Positions 1 to 9,300 are shown, numbered from the stretch's first letter. The stretch is DNA of 64,000 nt from Desulfosalsimonas propionicica (GCF_013761005.1 NZ_JACDUS010000003.1:186001-250000), one strand, 5' to 3'. Translations and numbers: made by a program. The notes: a model not told the origin generated them from the letters alone.

Positions 1-1
1 C

Positions 2-547
2 GGGGTTGCTGTTGCCGGGGCGGCCGTGATCCGCTACAACCCCTTAAGCCAGGATTTTGTGCTGGGTTTTCTGCTGGTCCAGGGGGCCAATGTCTGTTTT
101 GCCGTGGGCCAGGTGGGGTATAAAAATCTCATGGAAAAGCGCCGGCAGGCCGGGCTGCAGGTTTTTGCCCAGCACTCGGTGTTCGGGTTTTTCTATATCG
201 GCGCCATGGCAGTGGCGGTTTTGGGTTGGCTGATCTGGGGGGATATGGCCATGATGCCGCAAACAGCCGTTCAATGGGGTGTTTTGCTGTGGCTGGGCGT
301 GGCGGCATCGGGCATCGGGTATTTTCTCTGGAACAAGGGGGCCACCCTGGTCAATGCCGGCGCGCTGGCCATCATGAACAACGCCCTGGTGCCCGCAGGC
401 CTTGTGGTCAACCTGGTGATCTGGAACAGGGAGGCGGATTTGCTGCGCCTGCTGGCCGGCGGCGGGCTGATCCTGGCAGCCCTGTGGTTTAACGAATCCT
501 GGGTCAAGCAGAGAGTGGAAAAAAAAAGGCTGTGGGCAAACGGATAG
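2..547 (+). CDS. EamA/DMT-family permease, C-terminal part (5' end outside window)
   Basis: The reading frame is open to the left edge, so the annotated part is the C-terminal ~180 residues of a longer protein. It is very hydrophobic, with about five membrane segments (for example FFYIGAMAVAVLGWLIW and AVQWGVLLWLGVAASGIGYF), a glycine-rich loop and a basic tail ending RVEKKRLWANG. This matches the second half of the EamA/DMT superfamily of inner-membrane metabolite exporters, where GxxYFLWNKG followed by LVNAG and a long penultimate helix are typical. The substrate cannot be told. The next gene starts 18 bases later, so the two may be cotranscribed. Confidence 0.75.
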   Translation, partial: GVAVAGAAVIRYNPLSQDFVLGFLLVQGANVCFAVGQVGYKNLMEKRRQAGLQVFAQHSVFGFFYIGAMAVAVLGWLIWGDMAMMPQTAVQWGVLLWLGVAASGIGYFLWNKGATLVNAGALAIMNNALVPAGLVVNLVIWNREADLLRLLAGGGLILAALWFNESWVKQRVEKKRLWANG

Positions 548-565
548 CAAAACGGAGGATCGGTT

Positions 566-1288
566 ATGGCGATTGTATACAGACAGATGGATGAGGGTGT
601 GGCTGTTGTTTATATGAACAACAATGAAAATCTGCAGGATCTGGCTTTTTCACAGGCCCTGAATGCTGTTTTGGACGAGGCCGTGGCAGATACCGAAACA
701 CGAGCCATTGTGCTGACCAGCTCGGATCCCAAGTTTTTTTCCAACGGGATTCATGTCAACTGGCTGATGGAAAAATATGCTGCACAGGAATTTCAGGCCA
801 TCCGGGATTTCTGTTACGGCATGGATGAGGTGTTTAAAAAACTGCTGCTGGCACCGGTGCCCGCCATTGCCGCCATCAACGGCCATGCATTCGGAAACGG
901 CGCCATTTTGTCCTGTGCCTGCGATTTCCGGTTCATGAAATCCGACCGGGGTTTTTTCTGTTTTCCGGAGGTGGACCTGGGCATTCCGTTTCTGCCGGGC
1001 ATGGATGCCTTTATTGAAAAGGCCGTGCCCCGCTGGAAGTTCAACGAGTTAAAACTGACCGGCCGGCGGGCCACAGCCCCAGAGCTGGAAGCCCATCACG
1101 TGATTGAAAAGGCCTGCGACAACGCCGAACACCTCATGGCCGAAACCATGGGGTTTGCCAAATCTTTCAACAAAAAGCGCGGCATTTTCGCAGAGCACAA
1201 AAAACGGATGCACGGCCGCATCATTGAAATCATTGACCGGGAAAATCCAGAGCATATCGATGCGGTAAACCTCATGGTCACTGAATAA
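566..1288 (+). CDS. Enoyl-CoA hydratase/isomerase family protein (crotonase fold)
   Basis: The 240-residue protein has the crotonase layout: an N-terminal beta-rich half, the oxyanion-hole segment INGHAFGNG (about residues 104-112) and the PEVDLGIPF segment (about 134-142) where one catalytic acid usually sits. Length and the short C-terminal helices resemble delta3-delta2 enoyl-CoA isomerases (PECI/ECI) as much as hydratases, so the exact reaction is open. The start has a good ribosome-binding site (GGAGG, 8 bases upstream). The following MBL-fold gene starts 9 bases after the stop with its own AAGGAGG, so the two are probably one operon handling acyl-CoA esters in the cytoplasm. Confidence 0.85.
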   Translation: MAIVYRQMDEGVAVVYMNNNENLQDLAFSQALNAVLDEAVADTETRAIVLTSSDPKFFSNGIHVNWLMEKYAAQEFQAIRDFCYGMDEVFKKLLLAPVPAIAAINGHAFGNGAILSCACDFRFMKSDRGFFCFPEVDLGIPFLPGMDAFIEKAVPRWKFNELKLTGRRATAPELEAHHVIEKACDNAEHLMAETMGFAKSFNKKRGIFAEHKKRMHGRIIEIIDRENPEHIDAVNLMVTE

Positions 1289-1297
1289 GGAGGTTGT

Positions 1298-2203
1298 ATG
1301 AAAATCAAGGAGCCGGGAAAAGTAACCGATCGCATCACCCTGCTGGGCCGGCGGGAATCCAATGTATATCTGCTCGACGGCGGCACCGAGGCTGCCATCA
1401 TCGGCGGGGGAATGGTCTACATCGTACCCGAAGTCCTGGAGCAGATCCGGGAGATGGCCGTGGATACGGAAAAGATCAAAAGGATCGTGATTCTTCATTC
1501 CCATTTTGATCACTGCGGCATTGTACCGTTTTTCAAAAAACAGTGGCCCCGTGCGGCCGTGGCCGCATCCGCGCCGGCAAAGGCCATGCTGGCCAGACCG
1601 AAAGTGATTGAAACCATCAATGCCATGAATCATGAGACCCTAAAGCGCCGGGGCCGGCTCGATGATGCAAAAGAAAAAGGATATGCCGATTTTGAGGGCA
1701 TCGATGTGGAGCAGGTGCTCGAAGACGGCCAGAAGATCGCCTGCGGGGATCTGACCCTGGAGATTCTGGCCGTGCCGGGTCATTCCTCGTGCTGCCTTGC
1801 CGTGTACGTGCCTGAGCAAAAAGCCCTGTTTGCCTCGGATGCCGGCGGCATTGAAGCCGGAGACGAGATTTTTACTGCGGCCAATTCCGATTTTGACAAG
1901 TATCAGCAAAGCCTTGAAAAAATGGCGGGCTTAGATATTGCCGTCTACCTTGCCGAGCATTATGGCGCGCGAACCGGTCAGGAGGCGGCAAATTTTTTAA
2001 ATCGGTCCATTTCTGCCGCAGCCGAATTCCGCACCCGGATCGAGCAGTCCCTGGCCCAGACCGGTGATCCGGAAAAAACTGCAAAGGACCTGGTTGCCGA
2101 AAAAATGGAAAATTCGCCCTCGGATCTGCTGCCTGCAGAGATCATTTCCATGATCGTCGGGCAGATGGTTTATTTTGTGGCCAAACAAAAGGGGCTGGCC
2201 TAG
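1298..2203 (+). CDS. MBL-fold metallo-hydrolase
   Basis: This 301-residue protein carries the metallo-beta-lactamase metal-binding set: HSHFDH at residues 67-72, a second-site histidine in PGHSS (about 162), the bridging aspartate in SDAGG (about 181) and a late histidine in AEHYG. It therefore probably binds two metal ions and hydrolyses an ester or thioester. The helical C-terminal third (residues ~230-300) is typical of the glyoxalase-II-like/hydroxyacyl-hydrolase branch. Its placement behind a crotonase suggests a CoA-thioester or related substrate, but this is inference. Its TAG stop overlaps the stop of the convergent glpK on the other strand. Confidence 0.85.
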   Translation: MKIKEPGKVTDRITLLGRRESNVYLLDGGTEAAIIGGGMVYIVPEVLEQIREMAVDTEKIKRIVILHSHFDHCGIVPFFKKQWPRAAVAASAPAKAMLARPKVIETINAMNHETLKRRGRLDDAKEKGYADFEGIDVEQVLEDGQKIACGDLTLEILAVPGHSSCCLAVYVPEQKALFASDAGGIEAGDEIFTAANSDFDKYQQSLEKMAGLDIAVYLAEHYGARTGQEAANFLNRSISAAAEFRTRIEQSLAQTGDPEKTAKDLVAEKMENSPSDLLPAEIISMIVGQMVYFVAKQKGLA

Positions 2204-3711
2204 TCGATCCAGTTTAAGGTCCGGTCAACGGCTTTTTTCCAGTTTTTGACATCCTTTTTGCGCTGCTCTTCAGACATTTGCGGCTGCCAGGTTTTGTCCA
2301 GGGCCCAGTTTTCCTTGAGTTCGCCGATACCGGAGGCAAACCCGCTGGCCAGGGCGGCCGCAGACGCGGCCCCCAGGGCCGTGGTTTCCGTGATTTTGGG
2401 CCGGACCACCGGGATGCCCAGAATGTCTGCCTGAAACTGCATCAAAAGCTCGTTTACCACCATGCCGCCGTCCACCTTGAGATTGTCCATTTTCACCCCG
2501 GAATCCTTTTCCATGGCTTCGGCCACATCCAGGGTCTGGTAGGCCACGGCTTCAAGCACGGCCCTTGCGATATGGCCCCGCTTGATAAACCGGGTCAGGC
2601 CAACGATCACCCCCCGGGCGTCCGAGCGCCAGTACGGGGCAAACAGTCCGGAGAAAGCCGGGACAATGTAGGCGCCGCCGTTATCGGCAACCGAACGGGC
2701 CAAAGGCTCGATTTCCGCGGCATGCTCGATGAATTTCAAATTGTCGCGCAGCCACTGCACCAGGGCGCCGGCAACGGCAATGGAGCCTTCCAGGCAGTAG
2801 ACCGGTTTTTCGCCGCGTACCTGGTAGGCCACGGTGGTGAGCATGCCATGGCGGCTGGCCACCGCTTCGGTCCCGGTGTTTAAAAGCAGAAAGCACCCGG
2901 TTCCATAGGTGTTTTTGGCTTCCCCGACCTCAAAGCAGGCCTGGCCCACCAGGGCGGCCTGCTGATCGCCCAGGGCACCGCAGACCGGAACTTCCGCCCC
3001 CAGGGGACCGTCTTTGCGGGTGGTGCCCCAGGTGTCGGAGTCAATGGAGGGAACGATGCGCGGCAGGATGGATTCGGGGATGTTGAAGGCGTTGAGGATC
3101 TGCTCATCCCAGGACAGGGTCTCAAGGTTCATGAGCATGGTGCGGCTTGCGTTTGATACATCCGTGACATGTGATCCCCCTCCGGGCCCGCCGGTGAGCC
3201 ACCAGATAACCCATGACTCCACCGTGCCGAACATGGCCTGGCCTTTTTGCGCACCCTTGCGCGCGGGCTGGCAGTTATCGAGTATCCAGCGCAGCTTGGG
3301 CCCGGCAAAATAGGTGGACAGCGGAAGCCCGGTTTTCTCTCTGAACCGGTTCTGGCCGCCGTTTTCGGCCAGGCGGTTGCACATCTCGTCTGTGCGGGTG
3401 TCCTGCCAGACAATGGCGTTCATGTAAGGCTTGCCGGTGCGGCTGTCCCATACCAGTGTGGTTTCGCGCTGGTTGGTGATACCCACCGCCTCGATGTCGG
3501 ATCCCTTCAGACCGGTTTTGGAAAGGGCCCCGCGCATGACATCGCCGGTGTTTTCCCATATTTCCACTGGATTGTGCTCCACCCAGCCCGGCCTGGGAAA
3601 TATCTGTTCATGTTCCTTCTGGGCCGATCCCACGATCCGGCCCCGCCGGTCAAAAACAATAAAGCGGTTGCTGGTGGTGCCCAGGTCCAACGCCCCGATG
3701 TAATCGCCCAT
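2200..3711 (-). CDS. glpK: Glycerol kinase
   Basis: The 503-residue product is a full-length FGGY-family kinase that converts glycerol and ATP to sn-glycerol 3-phosphate. The phosphate-binding start [13 protein letters not shown], the WQDTRT segment, the adenosine region [12 protein letters not shown] and the C-terminal [18 protein letters not shown] are all present. The start at 3711 ([11 protein letters not shown]) is chosen because AAAGGAGG precedes it at a normal distance and family proteins begin here; the frame stays open for 92 more codons upstream but that stretch is not kinase-like. It is the last gene of glpA-glpB-glpK (97-base gap after glpB) and meets the MBL gene tail to tail. 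Confidence 0.97.
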   Translation of the reverse strand: MGDYIGALDLGTTSNRFIVFDRRGRIVGSAQKEHEQIFPRPGWVEHNPVEIWENTGDVMRGALSKTGLKGSDIEAVGITNQRETTLVWDSRTGKPYMNAIVWQDTRTDEMCNRLAENGGQNRFREKTGLPLSTYFAGPKLRWILDNCQPARKGAQKGQAMFGTVESWVIWWLTGGPGGGSHVTDVSNASRTMLMNLETLSWDEQILNAFNIPESILPRIVPSIDSDTWGTTRKDGPLGAEVPVCGALGDQQAALVGQACFEVGEAKNTYGTGCFLLLNTGTEAVASRHGMLTTVAYQVRGEKPVYCLEGSIAVAGALVQWLRDNLKFIEHAAEIEPLARSVADNGGAYIVPAFSGLFAPYWRSDARGVIVGLTRFIKRGHIARAVLEAVAYQTLDVAEAMEKDSGVKMDNLKVDGGMVVNELLMQFQADILGIPVVRPKITETTALGAASAAALASGFASGIGELKENWALDKTWQPQMSEEQRKKDVKNWKKAVDRTLNWID

Positions 3712-3808
3712 GGCCGGAAACCTCCTTTGGTTTGAGTTGATCAATGGATTTTGAGTCGATCCTATCACAATTGCAGCGCTGCCGGCACCCCTGAAAAAGA
3801 CCCGGAAG

Positions 3809-5098
3809 TTAGGTTTTTTCAAGAAATCTGCGCGCAGCCCGGACTGCAGCGTATGCCGTTGCAATGGATAGCCCGCTGCCGCATTTTTCGCGCATCCAGT
3901 CCTGGCCGGCCAGAATCGTGCCGGCTGCAAACAAATCCGGCCAGACCGGACTGTTGTTGTCATCCACCGGCCTGAAGCTTGTGTCAACAGCCAGGCCGGC
4001 CCGGTTTACCGGATGGCCCCCGGCATGCAGCAGGTCCCGGTGATGCCAGGAGTCCCGCTCCGGGACCCGGGCCACCGGAAGGTTGAAAATGGTTTCCGTA
4101 ATTCCGGCTCTGTCTGCATGCAGGCCGCCGCCCAAAAACCGTCCGCTGCAGACCAGGGCCGCCCTGGCTGATACAAGGCGCCAGTGACTGCGGTCTCCCA
4201 CTTCAAATACCCATCCGCCGCCGGTTTTGCGGCAGGCCTTGCGCACGTTGTGCTGAAAAAAAGCATTTATGCCCATTTCCGGCAGGTGCTGCTGAAAGAT
4301 TTCCATTATCCGGATACCGGAAACGCCCGGCACCATGGTGGAGATTTCAAAAACCGGCACCCCCAGAAGGCCGCTGAGTTCTTTTGTGACCTTTTGGGTG
4401 CGCGAAATGCCCAGAATTGCAGGCAGCGCCACGCAGGCGGCATCGCCCAGGTACGGGGCGATGTTTTCTGCAAGTTTTTCGCGCATGCGGGCGGTTTCCA
4501 GGGCCCGGGCCATGGGCTCCGGATGGAGCTCTGTACCGGCTTCGGGAAACCCGATGGTCACTGGCCGAAGTCCCGGCCAGGTCCGGGCCAGGTTTGCGGC
4601 GATCATCCGGCTGCCAAATCCCTTAAGCCCTTTGAAATCAACGAGCAGGCATGGTTGCTGGTGTGCCATGGCCGCCTGTCCATGGGCCATGGTATGGGCC
4701 GCGGCATAGGTGGGTTTCACTGTGCCGGCGGCCGTGGGCATGATCATGTTTTGATTTTTTCGATACATGTAAGGATAGCCCGCCTGTTCAAAAAAACCCA
4801 GCACGGTATCAACGGCCGTCTGAATTTCGCTGATTGCCATCTTTGCATATGGGTGGGCCGGCTCATGGCGGCCAAGATCTGCAATGGCCGGCCAGGGATT
4901 TTTGACAATCCTGCTCCGTGCCACGGGATAAATCCCCAAAACGTCTATCAGACCGCTTGCAAAGCCGAGCTGTCCGGTCCGGCCGGCCTGGACAATGTCA
5001 AGGTCTTGTCCGGCGGCAAACAAGGCTGCGGCCATGCCGGCCATGCCGGTGCCGATGATCATCAGGTCGCAGTGAATATCGGCTTTCTGGTTGTTCAT
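3809..5098 (-). CDS. glpB: Anaerobic glycerol-3-phosphate dehydrogenase subunit B
   Basis: The 429-residue flavoprotein starts with a dinucleotide-binding fold ([19 protein letters not shown]) and continues with the GlpB-type [12 protein letters not shown] segment; the C-terminal [29 protein letters not shown] closes the FAD domain. In characterised bacteria GlpB works with GlpA and the iron-sulfur membrane anchor GlpC to oxidise glycerol 3-phosphate to dihydroxyacetone phosphate anaerobically. Length is close to the 419 residues of the E. coli protein. The start at 5098 is preceded by GAGGAT; the frame is open further upstream into glpA, but that part is not conserved-looking. glpA lies 53 bases upstream; no glpC is seen in the window. 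Confidence 0.92.
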   Translation of the reverse strand: MNNQKADIHCDLMIIGTGMAGMAAALFAAGQDLDIVQAGRTGQLGFASGLIDVLGIYPVARSRIVKNPWPAIADLGRHEPAHPYAKMAISEIQTAVDTVLGFFEQAGYPYMYRKNQNMIMPTAAGTVKPTYAAAHTMAHGQAAMAHQQPCLLVDFKGLKGFGSRMIAANLARTWPGLRPVTIGFPEAGTELHPEPMARALETARMREKLAENIAPYLGDAACVALPAILGISRTQKVTKELSGLLGVPVFEISTMVPGVSGIRIMEIFQQHLPEMGINAFFQHNVRKACRKTGGGWVFEVGDRSHWRLVSARAALVCSGRFLGGGLHADRAGITETIFNLPVARVPERDSWHHRDLLHAGGHPVNRAGLAVDTSFRPVDDNNSPVWPDLFAAGTILAGQDWMREKCGSGLSIATAYAAVRAARRFLEKT

Positions 5099-5151
5099 TT
5101 GATCCTCGCAGGCCGGGTTAAAACCGCGCGAAACAGTAAAGTCATGATGGT

Positions 5152-6717
5152 TTACAGCTCCAGGCAAAACAGGCCGCAGTGCATTGCCTCCATCAACTCG
5201 GCCCGGGCCAGGCCATTGTTCCAGGCAAGGGGCTGCCGGCCGCGCCACCGCTCCTTTAAAAAGGCGCGCAGATCATCTGTGCCGTACCGGTCGTTTATGT
5301 ATCCCTGATCATATAGATAGGCCATGATGCGCATGCTGCAGAAAGTTCCCTGGCAGGGACCCTTGCCGATGCGGCTTCGCAGGCTGATCGCTTTTAGATC
5401 GGGCCGCTGCTGGTTTGCGGCAAAGGTGTCTGCAATCTGCTTGACAACGCTTTCCGGAACCATTTCGCATTCGCAAAGCAGGGGTTCTTTGCACCGGTTT
5501 TCCCGTACCCAGGCCGCCGGGGCCAGGCCCGGCTTGGTCCATTTTGCTTCGGCTGCATCCGGGACAGGCTCGGTGCGGGTGCGGCAAACAGCCTGGATAC
5601 CGAGTTTTTCGCACACCAGATCGGCTGTTTTTTCCGCCATGAGCCGGCAGGTGGTGAGCTTGCCGCCGGTGATGGAAACAAAGTTGGCCATTTGTTCGGG
5701 CTGATCCTGGTGATCAATAAGCTCATAGCCCCGGCTCACGGCCCGGTCATCCGGATCCCGGGCCGGGTTTGTTATCTCAGAGCCCGCCGGTAGGGGGCGT
5801 ACCCCGCAGTAGGCGCGGATATAGTGCGTTTGCGCCAATTTTGGAATCATGGCCGATCCCTGGTCGAGAATGGTATCGATTTCATGGATTTCCGGGTAGA
5901 TGAAGTCCGGTGAGGCCACGCGTTCGGAAGTGGTGCCCAGAATGGACACGGTTCCCCCCGGAACCAGGATATCGCCGTCAGTGGGCATGCGCAGGCGGTT
6001 GATAACCCGTTTGGCGATGCGGTTTTGCGTGACCATCAGGCTGCCCTTGGAATAATACATCTGCATTTGTGCGCCTGCGCACCGGGCGATGATATCGGCC
6101 CAGGCGCCGGCGGCATTGACCACGACTTGCGCTTCAATGAAAAATTGCTTGTCCGTGTTCAGGTCCCTGACATGGGTGCAGACGATGCGGCCGCCCCTGA
6201 TTTCAAATGATGTGACCTGATGGCGGCAAAGCAGGCGTGCCCCGTGCGCCTGTGCGCAGCTGAGATTGTCCAGCGACAGTTTAAACGGATCAATGGCGGC
6301 ATCATCGACCCAAAATGCGGCGATCACATGCTCTGACAATGCCGGTTCCATGTCCCGGGCCTGGTCCGGGCTCAGGGGTTGAACAGGGATGCCGCACTTT
6401 TGGCAGGCTGTTGGAAAATCGGCGATATATTTTTCATCATCGCCCTGCACGGCCACAAACAGACCGCCTGTGTCTTCAATGCACTGGGGGGCGATTTGTT
6501 TTAAAATCCGGTTTTCCGCATGGCATTCCGCGGCCGCGGCTGGATCAGAGACGATATACCGGGCGCCGCTGTGCAAAAGTCCGTGGTTGGCCCCGGAGGC
6601 CCCTGCATTGACGTCACCCTTTTCAACCAGGATGCAGTCTATCCCTCGCAGGGAAAGGTCGCGGGCCAGGGCGGTGCCGGTCGCCCCGGCGCCGATGATC
6701 AGTACACAGGTCTGCAT
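5152..6717 (-). CDS. glpA: Anaerobic glycerol-3-phosphate dehydrogenase subunit A
   Basis: The 521-residue protein has an N-terminal FAD-binding fold (VLIIGAGATGTALARDLSLRG, then VEKGDVNAGASGANHGLLHSGARY) typical of the GlpA/GlpD DAO family. Its C-terminal BFD-like iron-sulfur domain has cysteines at C415/C417 (CECE) and C455/C460 (CQGTFC), which is characteristic of anaerobic GlpA and absent from aerobic GlpD. It is the catalytic subunit that oxidises sn-glycerol 3-phosphate. It is the first gene of a minus-strand operon with glpB and glpK and is divergent from glpR; a promoter with flanking GlpR-like half sites lies just upstream. Confidence 0.95.
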   Translation of the reverse strand: MQTCVLIIGAGATGTALARDLSLRGIDCILVEKGDVNAGASGANHGLLHSGARYIVSDPAAAAECHAENRILKQIAPQCIEDTGGLFVAVQGDDEKYIADFPTACQKCGIPVQPLSPDQARDMEPALSEHVIAAFWVDDAAIDPFKLSLDNLSCAQAHGARLLCRHQVTSFEIRGGRIVCTHVRDLNTDKQFFIEAQVVVNAAGAWADIIARCAGAQMQMYYSKGSLMVTQNRIAKRVINRLRMPTDGDILVPGGTVSILGTTSERVASPDFIYPEIHEIDTILDQGSAMIPKLAQTHYIRAYCGVRPLPAGSEITNPARDPDDRAVSRGYELIDHQDQPEQMANFVSITGGKLTTCRLMAEKTADLVCEKLGIQAVCRTRTEPVPDAAEAKWTKPGLAPAAWVRENRCKEPLLCECEMVPESVVKQIADTFAANQQRPDLKAISLRSRIGKGPCQGTFCSMRIMAYLYDQGYINDRYGTDDLRAFLKERWRGRQPLAWNNGLARAELMEAMHCGLFCLEL

Positions 6718-6800
6718 CAGCCCCCCTTAGCAGGGTTTTTGCTTGTGAAGACAGCCATGGGATGTTAAGCTGATTTTGACAAAAACGAAAATTTATCCGA

Positions 6801-6829
6801 ATAATACCACAAATAATGCGATATGTCAC
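6801..6829 (-). promoter_or_regulatory. Putative sigma-70 promoter of glpABK
   Basis: On the minus strand GTGACA (6829-6824) and TATTAT (6806-6801) are separated by 17 bases, a good -35/-10 pair reading toward glpA, whose start lies about 85 bases downstream. It sits between the palindrome at 6836-6847 and a CGAAAAT half site at 6786-6792. Assigned by eye only. Confidence 0.45.
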
Positions 6830-6835
6830 GTACAA

Positions 6836-6847
6836 ATTTTCGAAAAT
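6836..6847. promoter_or_regulatory. Putative GlpR operator (glpA/glpR intergenic)
   Basis: A perfect 12-bp palindrome, ATTTTCGAAAAT, lies in the divergent glpA-glpR region just upstream of the proposed glpA -35 box. TTCG/CGAA half sites are typical of DeoR-family GlpR operators. More half sites occur nearby (CGAAAAT at 6786, TTTCG at 6859). A version with one mismatch occurs upstream of glpS at 8015-8026, which supports a shared regulator. Confidence 0.5.
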
Positions 6848-6921
6848 GAAAATAAGCCTTTCGTTTTATTACATCCGGCAATGCGCGGCACAGCCGGAAG
6901 CAGCCGTTTTCAGGAGTGTCC

Positions 6922-7761
6922 ATGGCATCCCGATCTTTGTCTGAGTTCATGGCCGTTGAAAAGAAAAGTTCCGGGCGGACAGCGCCGGGATCCGAGGCCC
7001 GGCTGAGCCCGGCGGACCGCCATTTGGGGATTCAAAGGATCGTTCAGGCCCAGGGGTTTGTGACCATAGAATACCTGGCCAGGGAGTTTGCTGTTACACC
7101 CCAGACCATCCGCCGCGATATTAATCTATTGAGCGAAGACGGGCTGATTCAGCGTTTTCACGGCGGAGCCGGGGTGGCATCGAGTACGGAAAACGTTGCC
7201 TATACCGAGCGCAAGATCATGTGCTACCGGCAAAAACAGCAGATCGCGCAATTGCTTGCAGGCCAGATTCCGGATCATGCATCTGTTTTCATCAACATCG
7301 GCACCACCACCGAGGCCGTGGCCCGGGCCCTTGTGGATCACAAGCGCCTGACAGTGATCACCAACAATTTGAACGTGGCCAATATTTTGTCGGCCAACGA
7401 GCAGATTGAGGTCATTGTGGCCGGCGGTCTTCTGCGGCACCGGGACGGGGGGCTGATCGGGCAGGCGACCATTGATTTTATCCAGCAGTTCCGGGTGGAT
7501 TTCGGGGTGATCGGCATCAGCGGCATTGATTCCGACGGCACGCTGCTGGATTTTGACTACCGGGAGGTGCGTGCAGCCCGGGCCATCATTGACAATTCCC
7601 GAAAGGTGTTTCTGGCCGCGGATCACACCAAATTCAGCAGAAACGCCATGGTGCGCCTGGGAAACATCGAAGAGATTCACGCCCTGTTTACCGACCGCCG
7701 GCCCCCTGCACCGCTCATGGAGACCCTGGAGCGTGCGGAAGTGGAACTTTTCGTGGTCTGA
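6922..7761 (+). CDS. glpR: DeoR-family transcriptional repressor of the glp regulon
   Basis: The 279-residue protein has a DeoR-type winged helix-turn-helix near residues 28-80 (IQRIVQAQGFVTIEYLAREF, then VTPQTIRRDINLLSEDGLIQRFHGGA) and a C-terminal sugar-phosphate sensor domain with FINIGTTTEAVARAL and VIGISGIDSDGTLLDFD. This is the GlpR pattern; the family binds glycerol 3-phosphate as inducer. ATG at 6922 is preferred over GTG at 6916 because AGGAG lies 5 bases before the ATG, whereas it would overlap the GTG. It stands divergent to glpABK and upstream of the glpSTPQUV transporter, and candidate operators lie at both promoters. Confidence 0.92.
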   Translation: MASRSLSEFMAVEKKSSGRTAPGSEARLSPADRHLGIQRIVQAQGFVTIEYLAREFAVTPQTIRRDINLLSEDGLIQRFHGGAGVASSTENVAYTERKIMCYRQKQQIAQLLAGQIPDHASVFINIGTTTEAVARALVDHKRLTVITNNLNVANILSANEQIEVIVAGGLLRHRDGGLIGQATIDFIQQFRVDFGVIGISGIDSDGTLLDFDYREVRAARAIIDNSRKVFLAADHTKFSRNAMVRLGNIEEIHALFTDRRPPAPLMETLERAEVELFVV

Positions 7762-7769
7762 TAAAAAAT

Positions 7770-7794
7770 AACTTTTCTGCAGTTACTTCGAAGA
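7770..7794. repeat. Left copy of a 25-bp imperfect direct repeat flanking a hairpin element
   Basis: This stretch and 7965-7989 match at 21 of 25 bases (both begin AACTTTT, share GTTACTT and end GAAGA). They bracket the 120-bp hairpin element at 7827-7946. A long target duplication or an older local duplication is possible. Confidence 0.5.
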
Positions 7795-7826
7795 CTTGGA
7801 TGTGCTGCTCTGGATTCCTTTGGTGT

Positions 7827-7946
7827 GAAACTTTGCACACAGTCGGCCATGATGCCGGCCCGGGGGTGGTTTGCGAGTCGCATTGAGCGCGCGAGCGGTC
7901 AGCAGGGAGCAAACCCCCACCGGGTCGGCATCATGCGAAAATTATA
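7827..7946 (+). repeat. 120-bp hairpin repeat, family 2, copy 1
   Basis: The element runs from GAAACTTTGCACAC to GAAAATTATA and forms a long stem: CATGATGCCGGCCCGG pairs with the CCGGGTCGGCATCATG arm, followed inward by GGTTTGC/GCAAACC and a core CATTGAGCGCGCGAGCGGTCAG. A nearly identical copy lies at 51884-52003. It sits in the glpR-glpS gap, upstream of the putative glpS promoter. No open reading frame with coding character is inside. Confidence 0.85.
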
Positions 7947-7964
7947 GAACCAAGCACGAACAGC

Positions 7965-7989
7965 AACTTTTTTGATGTTACTTAGAAGA
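7965..7989. repeat. Right copy of the 25-bp imperfect direct repeat
   Basis: It matches 7770-7794 at 21 of 25 bases and follows the family 2 hairpin element by 18 bases. Confidence 0.5.
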
Positions 7990-8014
7990 TTTTTCCAGGC
8001 GCATCGGATTGATC

Positions 8015-8048
8015 ATTTCCGAAAATTGTTTTAAATATTTTTTATAAT
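8015..8048 (+). promoter_or_regulatory. Putative glpS promoter region with GlpR-like operator
   Basis: ATTTCCGAAAAT at 8015-8026 differs at one base from the perfect palindrome in the glpA-glpR region, and TATAAT at 8043-8048 is an ideal -10 box. The operator would cover the -35 area, consistent with repression. No clear -35 hexamer is present. The glpS start codon follows at 8203, leaving a leader of about 150 bases in which no further feature is evident. Confidence 0.45.
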
Positions 8049-8202
8049 TTTCACTTGTGAAATCTTGTTTGATCTGATAGGGATGGGATAAGCAATGGGC
8101 ACAGAACGGTAACAATCTCCGCATAGAGCGATTTTTGCTTTTTTTGCCCGGTTGTCCGCATTTCCGGGACGCGGTTTGCGATTTTTCAGGGAGAACCTTG
8201 AA

Positions 8203-9300
8203 ATGGGAATCGCTGTTTTCAACATTGAAAAGTCCTACGAGGCAACCCCCGCCTTGCGCGATGTGTCCATGGAAATCGAGGACGGTGCCTTTGTAACCCT
8301 TCTCGGGGCCACGGGTGCCGGAAAGACAACACTTCTTCGCATCATGTGCGGCATCGACCGCCCGGATAAGGGCCGGGTGCATTATGACGGCGCCGATGTC
8401 ACCCGGGTTCCGGTTCGGAAAAGAAACGTGGCCATGGTCTATCAGGAGTTTGTCAATTACCCGTCCATGACCATATACGAAAACATCGCCTCTCCGCTGC
8501 GGGTTTCCAAAACCCGGCATACAAAAGCCGATATTGATCAAAAAGTGCGCCATAATGCCGAGCTTCTCGGTCTGACCGGGGTGCTGGGTCATTACCCGGA
8601 AGAAGTCAGCGGCGGGCAGAAGCAGCGCACCGCCATTGCCCGGGCCCTGGTCAAGGATACCCGGTTTGTTTTTCTCGACGAACCCCTGGCCAACCTGGAC
8701 TATAAGCTGCGCGAGGAACTGCGCGGGGAGCTTAAAAGCCTTCTGACCCACAAGGGCGGGGCCGTGGTCTATGCCACGCCCGAGCCCGTGGACGCCCTTT
8801 CCATGTCAACGCATGTGGCCTATCTCCAGGACGGCCGGGTGCTGCAGTACGGAGCCCTTCAGGATGTCTACCGGAATCCGGCCTCGGTGGAAGTGGGCGC
8901 CTATTTCAGCTATCCCACCATGAACATCATGGAAGCCGATGTGACAACAGAGCAGGACAGGATTTTTCTTCGCATCTCAGAAGAAATTGCAATCGATGTC
9001 ACCCAATTCCGGGACAGGCTGGCGCATGGGCAGTATTTGGTGGGAATCCGCGCATACAATCTTTATACCGCTCAAAAAGGGGAAAATCTGATTGCCTTCA
9101 GCGCCACCGTGGAACTGGCCGAGGAACTCGGCTCGGATACGGAATTGCATGTCCGTCATCAGGGACAGGTGTTTGTGGTGCTCATGCAGGAGGTGGCCAG
9201 GTTTCCCATCGGAACGCAGATAACCGTTTACCTGGATCCTTCCCGGCTGTTTCTGTTTGACAGGGCAACAAGGCAGCTGGCCTTTAAAACCTTTGCCTGA
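8203..9300 (+). CDS. glpS: Glycerol ABC transporter ATP-binding protein GlpS
   Basis: The 365-residue ATPase has Walker A GATGAGKT (35-42), Q-loop Q81, signature VSGGQ (135-139) and Walker B FVFLDE (155-160), followed by a C-terminal regulatory TOBE-like region of about 130 residues as in MalK/UgpC proteins. The H-loop histidine is missing: the segment reads YATPEPVDAL with proline 193 where the family has histidine. The start at 8203 is chosen because AGGGAG precedes it and family similarity begins here. It is the first of six transporter genes; the gene set and order match the glycerol importer glpSTPQUV described in Rhizobium leguminosarum. Confidence 0.88.
   Translation: MGIAVFNIEKSYEATPALRDVSMEIEDGAFVTLLGATGAGKTTLLRIMCGIDRPDKGRVHYDGADVTRVPVRKRNVAMVYQEFVNYPSMTIYENIASPLRVSKTRHTKADIDQKVRHNAELLGLTGVLGHYPEEVSGGQKQRTAIARALVKDTRFVFLDEPLANLDYKLREELRGELKSLLTHKGGAVVYATPEPVDALSMSTHVAYLQDGRVLQYGALQDVYRNPASVEVGAYFSYPTMNIMEADVTTEQDRIFLRISEEIAIDVTQFRDRLAHGQYLVGIRAYNLYTAQKGENLIAFSATVELAEELGSDTELHVRHQGQVFVVLMQEVARFPIGTQITVYLDPSRLFLFDRATRQLAFKTFA

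Noticed and set aside
2200-3987. 595-residue open frame for glycerol kinase starting at 3987
   Set aside because: The first 92 residues are not kinase-like, overlap the 3' end of glpB and lack a binding site; ATG at 3711 follows AAAGGAGG and matches the family N terminus.
7978-8751. 257-residue minus-strand frame across the glpS start
   Set aside because: It is antisense to a clear ABC ATPase gene and runs through AT-rich promoter DNA; no family similarity or binding site was seen.
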